A DNA stretch of 64,000 nt, from contig OY821751.1 in NCBI GenBank assembly GCA_963682055.1, forward strand, positions 1 through 64,000, written 5' to 3'. Positions 20,060 to 31,310 of the stretch are shown here, one piece after another (the first letter of the stretch is position 1; each line of letters begins with the position of its first letter). The notes under the pieces are model-generated. The model ran no database searches. It saw only the letters and a list, made by a program, of their open reading frames with translations, and was not told the DNA's origin. The DNA is from Primula veris. Its lineage: Eukaryota > Streptophyta > Magnoliopsida > Ericales > Primulaceae. A program made the translations under genes and the position numbers.

Positions 20060-20310
20060 AGTCCATATAATTCATTCAATTAAAGCTTTGTATAGTTCAG
20101 TCAAAAAAGTATATAGTTATGTCGAAATTGCATATAGTTTAGTATAAAAGTACATACAATTTAGTAAAAAGTGCATATAGCTCAGTAAAACTGCATATAG
20201 CTCACTAAAACTGCATATAGCTCAGTAAAACAGCATATAGTTTGCTTAAATGCATATAGTTCAGTCGAAAGGGCATGCATTTCGCTTTAAAGTGCATATA
20301 TATTACTTTA
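20060..20310 (+). repeat. 20-bp minisatellite GCATATAGCTCAGTAAAACT
   Basis: About 12 units. The central ones (about 20187-20250) are nearly perfect 20-bp repeats and they decay outward into GCATATAGTTCAGTC-like variants. It lies only about 20 bp from the preceding, unrelated minisatellite. Confidence 0.9.
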
Positions 20311-20689
20311 AAGTAAAAAATTAGAAATCCAGATGGAGTCGAAGTGTCGAACCATCAAACTCTTGAACCTCGATGTTGGTGTAAACGCACTTACCGTTTT
20401 GAGCTTACGAATCTGAATTTAGTGACTGAAAACAAAATAAATAGCCCAACTACCAAAACTCCTCAAGCAAATCACTGAACACATGGAGTGCACTTACGCC
20501 ATCGTCTTAATAGTGACATTTTTATAAGATTTTTGAAGACCAATCCAAACTCAACCAAGCAAGCACTAACCGCAAGCCAAACAAACAATGAAATACCTAA
20601 TTCGTGACTTTTATTCGGGTTTCTAAGAAACCAATCCAAACTCATCGAAACCCAAAAAACCTCCAATTACATACCATGCTAAAAGTGCA
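20311..20689. other. Interval without recognised feature
   Basis: Mixed-composition DNA with a 64-codon minus-strand frame (20472-20666) that resembles no family I know. Nothing else was seen. Confidence 0.45.
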
Positions 20690-21085
20690 ACTTTAATAGT
20701 TAACAAACTCGATCACGGCTTATGAACACAAAACCAAATAAAAACCTAAAAAGTGTGTAAAATCAAAGAATCCTAATACTAAAAACTATAAACAGTAGTA
20801 TAACAAAAGGGGTATTCTACATACATACATATGTATATATATACATATATAGATAGACACATACCATTAAAAATAGGTCAATTTATACACATCATAGATG
20901 CCGAGTTCGATGGCGAGGGAGTCCTGAGGAGGGGGTCTGGTCATCATCTTCTCTGGCGGTCTGATCGAAACACTAACTGTTCCTTCTTCGATAGGTGTAT
21001 GAGGACTGGTTCGATCTCGATGATGAGGTGGTGCCTCCGTAAAAGTCATCGGAGACGACGATCCCTTGCTGAAATCGTCATCACT
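20690..21085 (-). repeat. Exon-like repeated segment, copy C
   Basis: Colinear with copy A (17961-18340) over the AT-rich part and the GC-richer block, with many substitutions but the same donor-like GTATGTGTC on the minus strand. The A and C copies bracket the two minisatellites. The sequence beyond (21086-21250) holds a (GA)12 run near 21216-21239. Confidence 0.65.
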
Positions 21086-22760
21086 CCACTAGCTGAAGGA
21101 ATGACAGAGGTGATAACGTAGACCAATAGGTAGGAGTTTGTGAAGATGTAATCCAATTGATGAATTTTAGTGGTTATGGTGTTGGTTATTTTGGTGGGTT
21201 TTATTGTGTGTGAGACAGAGAGAGAGAGAGAGAGAGAGAAAAGAGTTGTGTTTGATTTTGGTGGGTCTTGTAACAACGGAAAATTTGAAATTTCATTTCA
21301 GCGCCCAAAATTTTGGAACCGCCTAAATTTGCTGAATTTATTCTTTATTTCATCCGTCTAACTTTTCATTTTACCTCCCGAAACTAATATCAATTTTGAC
21401 CCATCAAATATTATTTCATATTTTGAAATATATACGAGTATATATATATATGAGTATTTTGAAAAAGTGTTAAACTATAAGAGTAAATTTGAAAATAACC
21501 ATTTCGACAATATTAATATATACTCTTAACCGATTAAAGTTATACATAGTTTTGTAAAACACAATTAAGCGGAGGGACTCTAACCCTCTAATTTTTAATG
21601 TGACGGTCAGTCTAACAACCCAACCGGAGTGACTCTAAAAACTAATCTGTTAAAATATACAAATGCTTATACTAGTTTACAAATATTTGAAACTAAGATA
21701 AGAGTATGTTTATCGGGAGTTTGGTTGCAGTGGGCAGATCAGCATCCATCACGTCGTCATCTTTATCGTATATGTGGAGCTGTTGCGATTATGGTGGTTT
21801 TGACCTGTTCCCCTCTATTGTGCTGTTTCTATTTCTCACTTCTATGTATATTGGTTTCCCTGAACAAATTATAAGGACTGATCCTTGTATTAATTACAGA
21901 TCAGTCTCTGTAATTTGTAATGTATTAAAAAAACTTACCGTTATTAATTACTCTCTTGACCCGTGTAGTTTCATATTCTTACAAATTATTCCCTGTAACG
22001 GTAATAAACGATAACTTTAATATATTTTTTGGTACATCGACATTAAAATTATACAAATAAGTCCTAAATAGCGGATAATTTTAATTTTTTGGGTGCAAAA
22101 TGTTTTAAAAAGTTAAAATTTGACTATGTCTTTCCCCGTATAAACTCACACTTATACTCGTTCAAACCACACGGAAATTAGTAGGGAACAGTCACTCTGT
22201 ATAAGTGGTTCACAACCCGTTTGCATAAAAAAAAATATAAAATAGATAAAATAAAATAAATTTTGATTAATATTTAAATTTAGGGTAGGCCCCTAGGGTA
22301 CTATATTTTTATTTGAGTTTTTAGTGTGTTGTACAATTTGTTTTTAATTTATCAAATTTTAATTTGTTGAAAATATAAAAAATAAATTAGTTATTGAAAA
22401 ACATTATCTAAGCATCAATTTTTTAATCTAACGGTGGTTAATCTGACTGTACCATAAACAATCAAATTAGATGATTGTTCCAGTTAGACACTCAACCACA
22501 CCATTCTCTCACTTTTACTACATTTTATATACCATTAAACACACTTATTCTCTACAAATAACCAATTTTGGTGGTAATAATTTTAATTACCCAATAAAAC
22601 TCGAGTATGAAACGGATTACGTGTCTCCCCCAATATAATGCCTCCCAATATCCATACGACGACTCACCTCAATATTAAACGCAAACTTTTCAATCTTAAT
22701 GTTCTCAACCTTCAAAATACAAACCAAGAAAAAAAAAAAAAAACTAACTAAAACCGATAC
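21086..22760. other. AT-rich interval with GA microsatellite
   Basis: (GA)n at about 21216-21239. The remainder is AT-rich. Frames on the plus strand at 21629-22014 overlap each other and show no recognisable domain. No RNA gene or transposon end was identified. Confidence 0.5.
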
Positions 22761-24080
22761 CGTTATGAACAACCAAAAATGCTATATTGGATGAAAATTC
22801 ATGTCGATTACCACAATGAGTTACCGGTTGGCTGGGTTTCAAACAGTTCATTGGAAATATTGTGCCATCACTTTGTGGATGTGAGTAAGTGGGTTAAAAA
22901 ATTTCAAGCGTGTTTTAAACACGAGGAAATGAGGAAAAAAAAACGGACGATTCGACCAAGATATGGTATGATTCTATAAAATTTCGCATAATTTTTTAAT
23001 TAGTAATATAAATTAGTTTTTTAAATTATCAACTTGTTTATTTAGACTAATTACAATAATTTTATAAAACTTATAGTATAAAGATTCGAAATTGGATTTT
23101 AGGACGATACAGCTAAACCTTTAAAGATCATCTTACAAAACTTAAGCCAAAGAAACCTTCTACACCAACACACAGTTAAACATATAAGGAAGTAATACAC
23201 ATGATTTATTATCAACTGCTAATAATAATACAATGAAACAGTAAAGTAATGTAACGGTTCACACTAATTATGGGAAATAAAACTATTAATACAACAATTA
23301 AAACAATGAAACAAAAGCCAATAAACCAAACAGTCCTATCTCTCTCTATATATATATTAACAGCTACGATCCCATCGACGAAGTAATTAGGGTTCGTTAA
23401 TAAAGAACACAAATTCCCCCGTCCTTAGAAAGAGAAAGAGAAAGAGAAAGAGAAAGAGAAAGAATATTTATATTGATTTAATATCTTCTTATAACATTCT
23501 CCAATGTTCCATCTTCTGGTTAGTTGACCACTTCACTGAATTAATTGTTCCAAATTTGTTCCTTATTATCGCAAGTATTTATGATGTGTATTGGGTTTCA
23601 AATATCCATTTATTTAAATCTGTCAGATAATTTAATCTCCTTGTCTTTTATTTTCAGTTTTAATTGAGATACCTAGTTTGATTTTGTACACTCCTAACCC
23701 TATTTTTATTATGTTATTTTGTAAGAGCCATAAAACCCAATCAATTATATATTACCGTATGTATATATTTATACTAGTAATCATGGCATATGCGTTGCGT
23801 GTGCGCGACGTATACCCGACATTAAACCCGTAACTGTCTTTATGAACCCAATATTCGCGTTTGGTATCATCTATTGGAACTATGCGGTACAAAAACGAAT
23901 TGTTAAAACTTTTAAAAAAGTAATACAACGGCACTTTGGCGGATAAATTGAAATGAAAAAAATGAAATAAAAACCAAATAAATTGTTCGTTACCCAGATA
24001 CCCTGTCATGGATTGATTTACCTTTAAAGTGATATTTATGAAGGAAATAGGGAGAGAGATGTGGGTTTTGGTAATTTTTG
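22761..24080. other. Interval with one unassigned small frame and an (AGAAAG)n run
   Basis: A 66-codon plus-strand frame (22779-22979) follows a poly-A run. Its composition looks more protein-like than its surroundings, but I recognise no family and there is no support for expression. An (AGAAAG)6 microsatellite lies at about 23427-23464. The rest is AT-rich. Confidence 0.4.
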
Positions 24081-24238
24081 TTTATTTGGTGAAAAAAGAA
24101 CTGTTTCCAATATATATAAATGAGAGATAGCACCGTAGTGTTTGTTTTAAAATTATTAATTTATTTGGTGAAAAAAGAACTGTTTCCAATATGTATAAAT
24201 GAGAGATAGAACCGTAGTGTTTGTTTTAAAATTATTAA
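24081..24238. repeat. Tandem duplication, two 79-bp units
   Basis: TTTATTTGGTGAAAAAAGAA begins at 24081 and again at 24160. The two 79-bp units differ at only about two positions (TATATATAAA against TATGTATAAA; AGCACC against AGAACC). The near identity marks a recent duplication. Confidence 0.95.
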
Positions 24239-24366
24239 CTGTTTCAAACGTGGGTAGACTGGGTATTTTGTAATTAACAAAAGATTTGGGGTGTTTTTTT
24301 AAAAAAAAGGTGTGGCACTTTAGCAGCCTAAAAAATAACTAACTATTTCTGGGCTCCCTCAGAGAC

Positions 24367-24425
24367 AGAGATATGTGTATATACATATTTATGTATGTAT
24401 GCATAATGTTTATAACTTCGATTTT
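24367..24425 (+). repeat. Dispersed repeat also at 33750-33812
   Basis: TATTTATGTATGTATGCATAATGTTTATAACTTCGATTT matches 33770-33812 almost base for base, with TATATACATA repeats before it in both. The two copies lie on either side of the BIO3-BIO1 fragment, about 1.3 kb before its first exon and about 0.3 kb after its last one. Weaker similarity may continue downstream (24600-24680 against 33870-33950). Confidence 0.65.
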
Positions 24426-24434
24426 TATTTCGAG

Positions 24435-24446
24435 ACGGAGGGAGTA
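24435..24446 (-). repeat. Stowaway-like MITE terminus
   Basis: ACGGAGGGAGTA is the conserved inner-to-outer end of Stowaway MITEs (terminus CTCCCTCCGT next to a TA target). The partner end was not found, so only a terminus-like remnant is supported. A second one lies at 34941-34952. Confidence 0.35.
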
Positions 24447-24520
24447 TATATTTATTCTTACCTATTTTAACCTTTTGACCCATCGGAATTTGGGTTGGCC
24501 CAATTTAAAAACTATTTTAA

Positions 24521-24600
24521 AGCGCCTAGCAAAAGTCGGGGCGGCGAGGCACCGCCTAGCACCTAGGCCCCCGCTTCAGCCGACTTTTAAAACAGTGTTT
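24521..24600. repeat. GC-rich hairpin-bounded repeat
   Basis: An island of GCGCCTAGC, GGGGCGGCGAGGCACCGCC, GCACCTAGGCCCCCGC in otherwise AT-rich DNA, bounded by a perfect 9-bp inverted repeat AAAAGTCGG (24531-24539) / CCGACTTTT (24580-24588). Plant genomes contain many dispersed sequences with this CGCCTAGGC vocabulary, but I cannot name the family. Confidence 0.5.
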
Positions 24601-25727
24601 TAAGGTATATAGTGTTGTCCTGTGATGTTTTCTTTTCATTCTTTTATATTTCGAAAATTTAGAATTTATAGACACCACTGTTTCATCTGCCTCAAAATCG
24701 GAATTCAGTTATTTTTTTTCCCTTTTACTGTTTAACCATTTTACCTCTTGATTCTGTTGGTTTTTACTGTTTTGAAACGAAATTATGTATCTATTTGTCT
24801 ATTTTTACCCGCAGATCTGCTGGAGACATTTTAGGGCATACTTTTAGGCATTATTATGTATATATGTTGTCGTAGCTCTTAAACTTAATTACAAATATTT
24901 TTCCAGATCTTGTAAAATTAATTACAAATGTATATATATATATATATATCTACGTCTACGTGTGTGTGTTGTCAGCCCTTTAGCCTCACATCTGTTATGT
25001 ATCTGCTAATGTTTACTGTTAGCCTCACAAAAATTGGAACGCCTGTAAGTTGTTCCAACGTAAATTTTTGAACGCCTTCCAGATGTTACTAGAATTTGGC
25101 AGGTCATATTTTGAGACCCCTTAACTCTGTTCCAAAAAGTAATAGAATGTAGACCGTCAATTGTACCAATTAAGCCCAAATTTTCATTGTTTTGTAATAT
25201 AATTTTTGCCCCTATTCGTTGGCCGGCACCTAAGCTGGGTAGCTGGCTAGGCTGCCACTAGGGTCGGCCATACATGGCATATATTACACATTTTTACCCA
25301 ATTTTGAGCGTGGTTGTTTTTTGTATGGTTTTATCACTTATAATACACTCTTTTGTTGACTTTAGACAGTCCATTCTATAGTACACTATTTAATCAACTT
25401 TCGATGCTATCAGTTTTTTAGTAGTTTTATGCCTTGTTAAGTTATTGTCCTCACTTTTATTGACTTACAAGCTTTTTTGTTGTTTGGGTGGTTTTATGGC
25501 CTATAAGACACGTTTTTATTGACTTTCAATATTGACTGTTTCATGTGTGGTTTTATAGCTTCAAGTACATGTTTTTGTTGACTTTCAAAACAGACCATTT
25601 TTTGAGTGGGTTTATGGCTTATAATACACTCTTTAATTGATTATCGAGGATTTTACTTCTTGCTTTGCTTTATAGCTGATACTACTTTTATCGTCATTCC
25701 ACACTGTCTATCTCTTTTTTCTTACAA
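24601..25727. other. AT-rich interval before the BIO3-BIO1 fragment
   Basis: Contains a (TA)10 run at 24930-24949 followed by TACGTCTACGTGTGTGTG. I looked for earlier BIO3 exons and did not recognise any. From about 25320 to 25640 a loose repetition of GTGGTTTTAT...TTGACTTTC phrases occurs every 60-90 bp. Confidence 0.45.
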
Positions 25728-25878
25728 CTCGGTGGAATTTTATCAACTATCTCAGGAGCATATGGAAGTTTAAGAATTCGAGTCTATGATGTTGTAGCAG
25801 TTGTTCTAGAAGATAATGGTCTTGTAAACGAGGTCCCTTTATCGTTATCTTAGAAACAGGTAATCAGTTATGCTTTTA

Positions 25879-26319
25879 TGCAATGACTTCCGAGTAAAAA
25901 CACAAATGAAAGTAACGAAATTGATTATATTAATATCTGATGTCCTTCTTTGATACATTCCACTTAGTTAAGTACTAAAAAGAAGGCAGTTATAACTTGA
26001 GGCAGTTAGTGGGCAGTTTTTAAACTGCTCTATCCCTACCCTAGATCTCGCCACGTGGCATGATCCTGTCTAACTAGATTAAGTAGATCCTATGGTCCTA
26101 ATTAATACACACTTATACATATTAAAAACAAAGCATAAATACATATAGATAAAAAGAAACAAATAAACAGATAAAAAGAAACAAATAAACACAGCTGCGT
26201 CTCTCTCTCTTCTCTTTAGGGTTTGCAGCAGCAGCTGCCTCATCTCTTCATCCATGAACCTCATCCCAATCCTTCATAGCCTTTGTTATTAGTAGCCTCT
26301 TAGACATGGATTCACTGCA
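25879..26319 (-). repeat. 3' LTR (left copy, 441 bp)
   Basis: Starts TGCAATGACTTCC and ends GATTCACTGCA on the plus strand. It matches the right LTR throughout except that it lacks 11 bases (TAGGGTTTCTT) after CATCTCTT at about 26243. In the other LTR this block lies between two TCTT copies, so a slippage deletion here is the simplest explanation. The final codons of the pol frame run into this LTR and stop at 26248. Confidence 0.97.
26050..26059. promoter_or_regulatory. Palindromic G-box in LTR (GCCACGTGGC)
   Basis: A perfect 10-bp palindrome with the CACGTG core bound by plant bZIP and bHLH factors. The same site is at 31025-31034 in the 5' LTR. In the coding sense it is followed within about 25 bp by a TATA-like TTTAAAA inside GCAGTTTAAAAACTGC, a plausible U3 promoter arrangement. 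Confidence 0.55.
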
Positions 26320-29300
26320 AATTCCCTCTCCCTTAAGCTTTATCTTGCCCACAAGATCACTGAATTGATACAGTATCCTCCTCAAATTTTCCCAAGTTGC
26401 CTCTTTCTCTAATTGGCCACTCCACTGTACCAAAATTTCATCCCAAACCCTATTTCCTCTTTTTTGTTGGCGTAAGTCCAAAAATCGTATTGGTAATGGT
26501 CGAAGGCGTCCTTGCATATCTTGCTGAGGTAATTCTGGCATTAATTGATCTTCCTTTTTTACCCTTAATTTCAATTGTGACACATGAAAAACTGGGTGTA
26601 TTGAGCTTCCTTGTGGGAGGTCTAATCTATAAGCTACTGATCCAATTTTTGCTATTATTTTGTAGGGGCCAAAGAATCTGGGTGCCAGCTTTTGGTTTTT
26701 TCTTTTGACCACTGAGACTTGTCTATAGGGTTGCAATTTCAGGTACACAAATTCCCCAATCTCAAAACTATTGTCCACCCTCTTTAGGTCTGTATTTTGT
26801 TTCATTCTGTTTTGGGCTTGTAGGTAATTTTGTTTTAGAGTTTGGAGGATTTCATTCTTAGTGGTTAAAAGTTCTTGGACATCTGGTCTATGATCACTGT
26901 CAATAAGGTAGTGACATAATTTAGGGGGATCATAACCATAAAGGGCTCTAAAGGGTGGCATTTTGATTGCTGCATGATAGGAAGTATTGTACCAATATCA
27001 GCTAAGTAAATCCAGAGAGACCATTTTTTTGGAAAGTCAGAGGAGTAGCATCTCAAGTAGGTTTCGAGGGTTTTGTTAACAACTTCTGTTTGGCCATCAG
27101 TCTGTGGGTGAAAAGCTGTACTTAAAAGTAGTTTTGGTCCCAATAGCTTAAATAGTTCTCTCCAAAAGTCACTTGTAAAAACAGTATCCCTATCAGAAAC
27201 AATTTTTTTAGGAAGTCCATGTAGCTTGAAAACCTCCTTTAAGAAAATTTTTGCTAGTTCTGCAGCCACAAAAGGATGTTTCAAAGGTATAAAGTGTGAA
27301 TACTTTGTTAACCTATCCACAATCACCCATATGCAATTGTACCCATTTGAAGTTGGTAGTCCATTTATGAAATCCATACTGATCTCTGACCATTCTTGTT
27401 CTGGCATAGGTAGGGGTTGAAGTAAACCAAAAGATTTGGTTTTTCCATATTTGCACCTCTGGCACACCTCACAAGTTGAGATGAAATTTTCAAAATCTTT
27501 TTTGAGTCCAGGCCAAAAAACTTCTTTATAAGCAAGGTTTAAACTTTTTGTTAATCCACTATGGCCAGAAGTGGGGTCTTCATGAAGAAGTTCCATCATT
27601 TTCAATTTCATTTTAGAGTCATTAGGAATATACAACCTGTTTTTGTAAAAAAGCAGTCCATTCACCCATTTATAACTTAAAGATGACAAAACCTCTTTCT
27701 CCAGTTCTTCTTATTTTCTGTACCCTTGGGTCAACCAGATAAGCTTGTTTTATTGTTTCTGCTAATTCAGTATTAGGACTAATTACCATTAAAGAAAAGC
27801 ACATTCCTAGACTCTCATTTTGCCTAGATAAAGCATCAGCAGCTTTGTTTTGAATACCTTGCTTGTATAGGATTTTAAAATTATAACCCAATAGTTTTGA
27901 AAGCCATTTCTGCCGAGTTGGAGTGCCAATTTTTTGTTCTAATAAATATTTTAAGCTTTGGTGGTCAGTTCTAACCAAAAATTCCTGACCAAAAAGGTAG
28001 GGCCTCCATTTTTGAATAGCTTGTACTAGGGCATACAACTCTTTCTCATAAGTAGATAGGCTAAGTAGCCTTCCTTTTAATCCTTTACTAAAGAAGGCAA
28101 TTGGTTTTTTCTCTTGTTGCAGGACAGCTCCAATTCCAGTGCCAGATGCATCACATTCAATCTCAAAAGGATTTGGTAAAATCAGGTAAGGTAAGAACTG
28201 GTGGGGTAGTAACAGCAATTTTGAGATTATTAAAGGATTTTTCTGCCATTTCATTCCAAACAAAAGCATTTTTCTTTAATAAATCTGTCAGTGGACTTGC
28301 AATTCCACCATAATTTTTTATAAATCTTCTGTAATAACCTGTTAAACCCAGAAAACCCTTTTATATTTTTTGGAATTGGCCAATCAACCATAGCTTTTAT
28401 TTTTTGAGGGTCTGCACTTACACCTTCTTTAGAGATTATGTGTCCTAAGTAATTTATTTCTTGTTGAAAGAATTTACACTTAGATTGCTTAGCAAAAAAC
28501 TGGTGTTTACTCATGGTTTCTAGAGTTAATTTTAAATGCTGTTCATGCTCTTCTCTAGACTTACTATAAACTAGGATGCCATCAAAGAAGACCAACACAA
28601 ATTTCCTTAAGTAAGGTTTAAAAACAACATTCATTGTACTCTGAAATGTTGCTGGTGCATTAGTTAATCCAAAAGGCATCACTAAAAACTCATACTGACC
28701 TTCATGAGTCCTAAATGCAGTTTTAGGGATATCATTTTCTGACATTCTGATTTGATGATAACCTGATCTAAGGTCCAGTTTAGAGAACATACATGCACCT
28801 TTTAATTCATCTAATAATTCATCAACAACTGGAATAGGAAATTTATCCTTAATAGTAGCCTGATTTAAAGCCCTATAATCTACACACATTCTCCATGTCC
28901 CATCAGCTTTTTTCACTAAAATTACTGGTGATAAATAAGGTGATTGGCTAGGTCTTATAAAGCCATTTTCCAGTAGGTCAGCTATTATCTTTTCAATTTC
29001 ATTCTTTTGAAAGTAAGGATACCTATATGGTCTTACTGAAATTGGACTTGTACCTGCCACTAATTCAATTTTGTGTTCATGTTGCCTTTCAGGTGGTAGC
29101 CCTTTTGGCTCAGAAAAAATTTCTGGAAAATCTCTCAAAAGGGTTTCAATTTTGGAAATCTCAAGAGAGGCATCTTGTTGCACAAGAGTTGAATATAATT
29201 GCAAGATAAGTCCCTGACCTTTTATCTCTTTCCCCTCTAAATAGTTAAATTCAGTGATTTCAGTGGAGTGGTTGTTATTTCCCTTTAATTTGATTTGTGA

Positions 29301-30827
29301 TCCTTCATATATGAAAGCCATTGTTAATTTTTTAAAGTCACAAATAATTTCCCCTAAGGAACTAAGCCACTGGATCCCTAAAACCATATCATAACCCACT
29401 AAAGGAAGTACCAAACAGTCCAATTTAAAAGAATTATCCTGGATATTAACTCTAAGTTTTTCACACAGTCCCATACTTTGCAAGGTTTCACCATTTGCCA
29501 CCTTCACACTAACTTTATTATGTTCAATGCTAGGTAATTTTAACTTAGTAACCCACCTAGGATCAATAAAGTTGTGTGTGCTCCCTGAATCTACCAGAAT
29601 TCCCACTTTTTGCCCCAGTAATTTTCCCACAAACCTAATTGAATTAGAATTAGTGCCTCCAGTGATTGCTTGTAAAGTGATCTCAGGCTGTTCATTTAAA
29701 TTTTCCTCCTCTGGAACACTTATACTATCCTCCTTTTCAGTTTCCTCATCACTCACTAATTCATTATGAAGTAGATAAAGTTTTGGTTTAACACATACAT
29801 GACCTCTAACCCACCTTTCCTCACAATTGTAACATAAGTTCTTACTCCTTCTTTCTTCTAGTTCAGTTGGTGTTAACCTTTTAATTGGTAATTTAACAGT
29901 CCCATTTGTGCTGTGCACCCTGGTATAAGTTGAGTGTGTATTAGGGGTATTAAACTTAGAATTATTATTAAGAGCCTTGAACTGATACTTTTTCTCTATC
30001 ATTAATTTCTCTTCTTGATATGTGGCTATAGAAAAAGCAGTTTCAACATCCTTAGGAAAGAGCATTTTTACACTTAGGCCAATTAATTCCTTAAGACCAC
30101 TAATAAAATACACCAACCTATGGTTCTCAGACAAATTCTTAACTCTGTTAGAAACAGACTCAAACTCACTCTTATACTCCTTAACAGTACCAGTTTGCCT
30201 TATTTTAATTAAGAGATCCAAAGGATCCTCATTAAGATTAGAAGAAAACCTCCTAATAAGTTGCTCAGTAAATTCTTCCCATGTAGTTATTAACCCAGCA
30301 TTTTCTTGATTTTGATACCAAATAAGTGCTTGATCCTCAAAATGCATATTTGCTATGGTAATCTTTTGATTTTCAGGGGTATTATATAATTTTAAAAACT
30401 GATTGGCCTTGTATACCCACTCAACACTTTTTTCCCCAAAAAACTTTGGAAATTCAAGTCTGACAGATTTAAAATTAATTTGGTTTGGATCATGTACCAG
30501 ATTGTTGCATCCTTCATTGACAAAAGAATGCCCTTTTTGCTGGAGTGGGGATGAAGATGAACCATGGTAATCTCTTTCTGTATTCTTTCCTTTGTCCTGA
30601 GATAGAGAAATTTGCTGTAATTGTTGATTCATCTGTGCCAACTGCTGTTCCATACTCTTTTTATCTTCCAGACTAGCCAGTAAAAGTGCTTGTAATTGAT
30701 CCAGTTTCTGGTCAGTAGTTAGAGAATTTGAATTTTCTGGTTGAATTAAAGGTTGATTTGTTTGTGAAAAAGGTTGTTCTGGGGGTTGAACTCCCTTTTG
30801 GGATGACTGGGATCTCTTTCCGGTCAT
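26248..30827 (-). pseudogene. gag-pol polyprotein, decayed (four frameshifts, RT active site changed)
   Basis: The start chosen is ATG at 30827 (MTGKRSQSS), the first one beyond the primer site; an earlier in-frame ATG at 30878 lies in the LTR. Segments: gag core (WVYKANQFLKLY), zinc knuckle CYNCEERWVRGHVC (about 29795-29835), protease VDSGSTHNF (about 29570-29600), RT with LDLRSGYHQIRM and VMPFGLTNAPATFQ, RNase H (ECDASGTGIGAVL, RTDHQSLKYLL), integrase (HEDPTSGHSGL...CEVCQRCK zinc region, MDFINGLP, SDRDTVFTS, FHPQTDGQTE) and a chromodomain-like end (WDEILVQWSGQ, EATWENL). Breaks: loss of about 8 bp near 28355-28359, one extra base in the run at 28165-28168, loss of 2 bp near 27708-27712, loss of 1 bp near 26993-27000. 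The RT box reads FFDG, not FFDD, with glycine at 28578-28580, which should abolish catalysis. Confidence 0.93.
26320..26334 (-). other. Polypurine tract
   Basis: On the minus strand AAGGGAGAGGGAATT lies directly before the 3' LTR. This is the expected primer for plus-strand DNA synthesis. Position and purine content fit. Confidence 0.85.
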
Positions 30828-30837
30828 CAGAAAGACT

Positions 30838-30849
30838 GCTCTGATACCA
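30838..30849 (-). other. Primer-binding site for initiator Met-tRNA
   Basis: On the minus strand TGGTATCAGAGC begins four bases after the 5' LTR. It is the classic complement of the 3' end of plant initiator methionine tRNA, used by many plant LTR elements. Confidence 0.95.
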
Positions 30850-30853
30850 GTTT

Positions 30854-31305
30854 TGCAATGACTTCCGAGTAAAAACACAAATGAAAGTAACGAAATTGAT
30901 TATATTAATATCTGATGTCCTTCTTTGATACATTCCACTTAGTTAAGTACTAAAAAGAAGGCAGTTATAACTTGAGGCAGTTAGTGGGCAGTTTTTAAAC
31001 TGCTCTATCCCTACCCTAGATCTCGCCACGTGGCATGATCCTGTCTAACTAGATTAAGTAGATCCTATGGTCCTAATTAATACACACTTATACATATTAA
31101 AAACAAAGCATAAATACATATAGATAAAAAGAAACAAATAAACAGATAAAAAGAAACAAATAAACACAGCTGCGTCTCTCTCTCTTCTCTTTAGGGTTTG
31201 CAGCAGCAGCTGCCTCATCTCTTTAGGGTTTCTTCATCCATGAACCTCATCCCAATCCTTCATAGCCTTTGTTATTAGTAGCCTCTTAGACATGGATTCA
31301 CTGCA
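30854..31305 (-). repeat. 5' LTR (right copy, 452 bp)
   Basis: It carries the 11 bases missing in the left LTR, and so contains two TTTAGGGTTT motifs (telo-box in the coding sense, AAACCCTAAA) against one in the left copy. Telo-boxes are frequent in leaders of plant growth-related genes; here they lie near the expected transcript start region. A G-box is at 31025-31034. Confidence 0.97.
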
Positions 31306-31310
31306 TTTTA

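Larger units (their letters stand above)
25879..31305 (-). mobile_element. Complete Ty3/gypsy chromovirus-type LTR retrotransposon
   Basis: A 5,427-bp element bounded by LTRs of 441 bp (25879-26319) and 452 bp (30854-31305), each TG...CA. It is flanked by the 5-bp target duplication TTTTA (25874-25878 and 31306-31310). Coding sense is minus, so the 5' LTR is the right one. Order from the 5' end: Met-tRNA primer site, gag with zinc knuckle, protease, reverse transcriptase, RNase H, integrase, chromodomain-like C-terminus, polypurine tract. RT before integrase places it in Ty3/gypsy, and the C-terminal chromodomain indicates a chromovirus; the clade (Reina, Tekay, Galadriel) was not settled. 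The LTRs are identical by eye except for one 11-bp indel, so insertion was recent. The coding region is nonetheless defective. Confidence 0.97.

Noticed and set aside
27226..30309. Plus-strand frames opposite the retrotransposon polyprotein
   Set aside because: They are shadows of the minus-strand gag-pol with no independent features.
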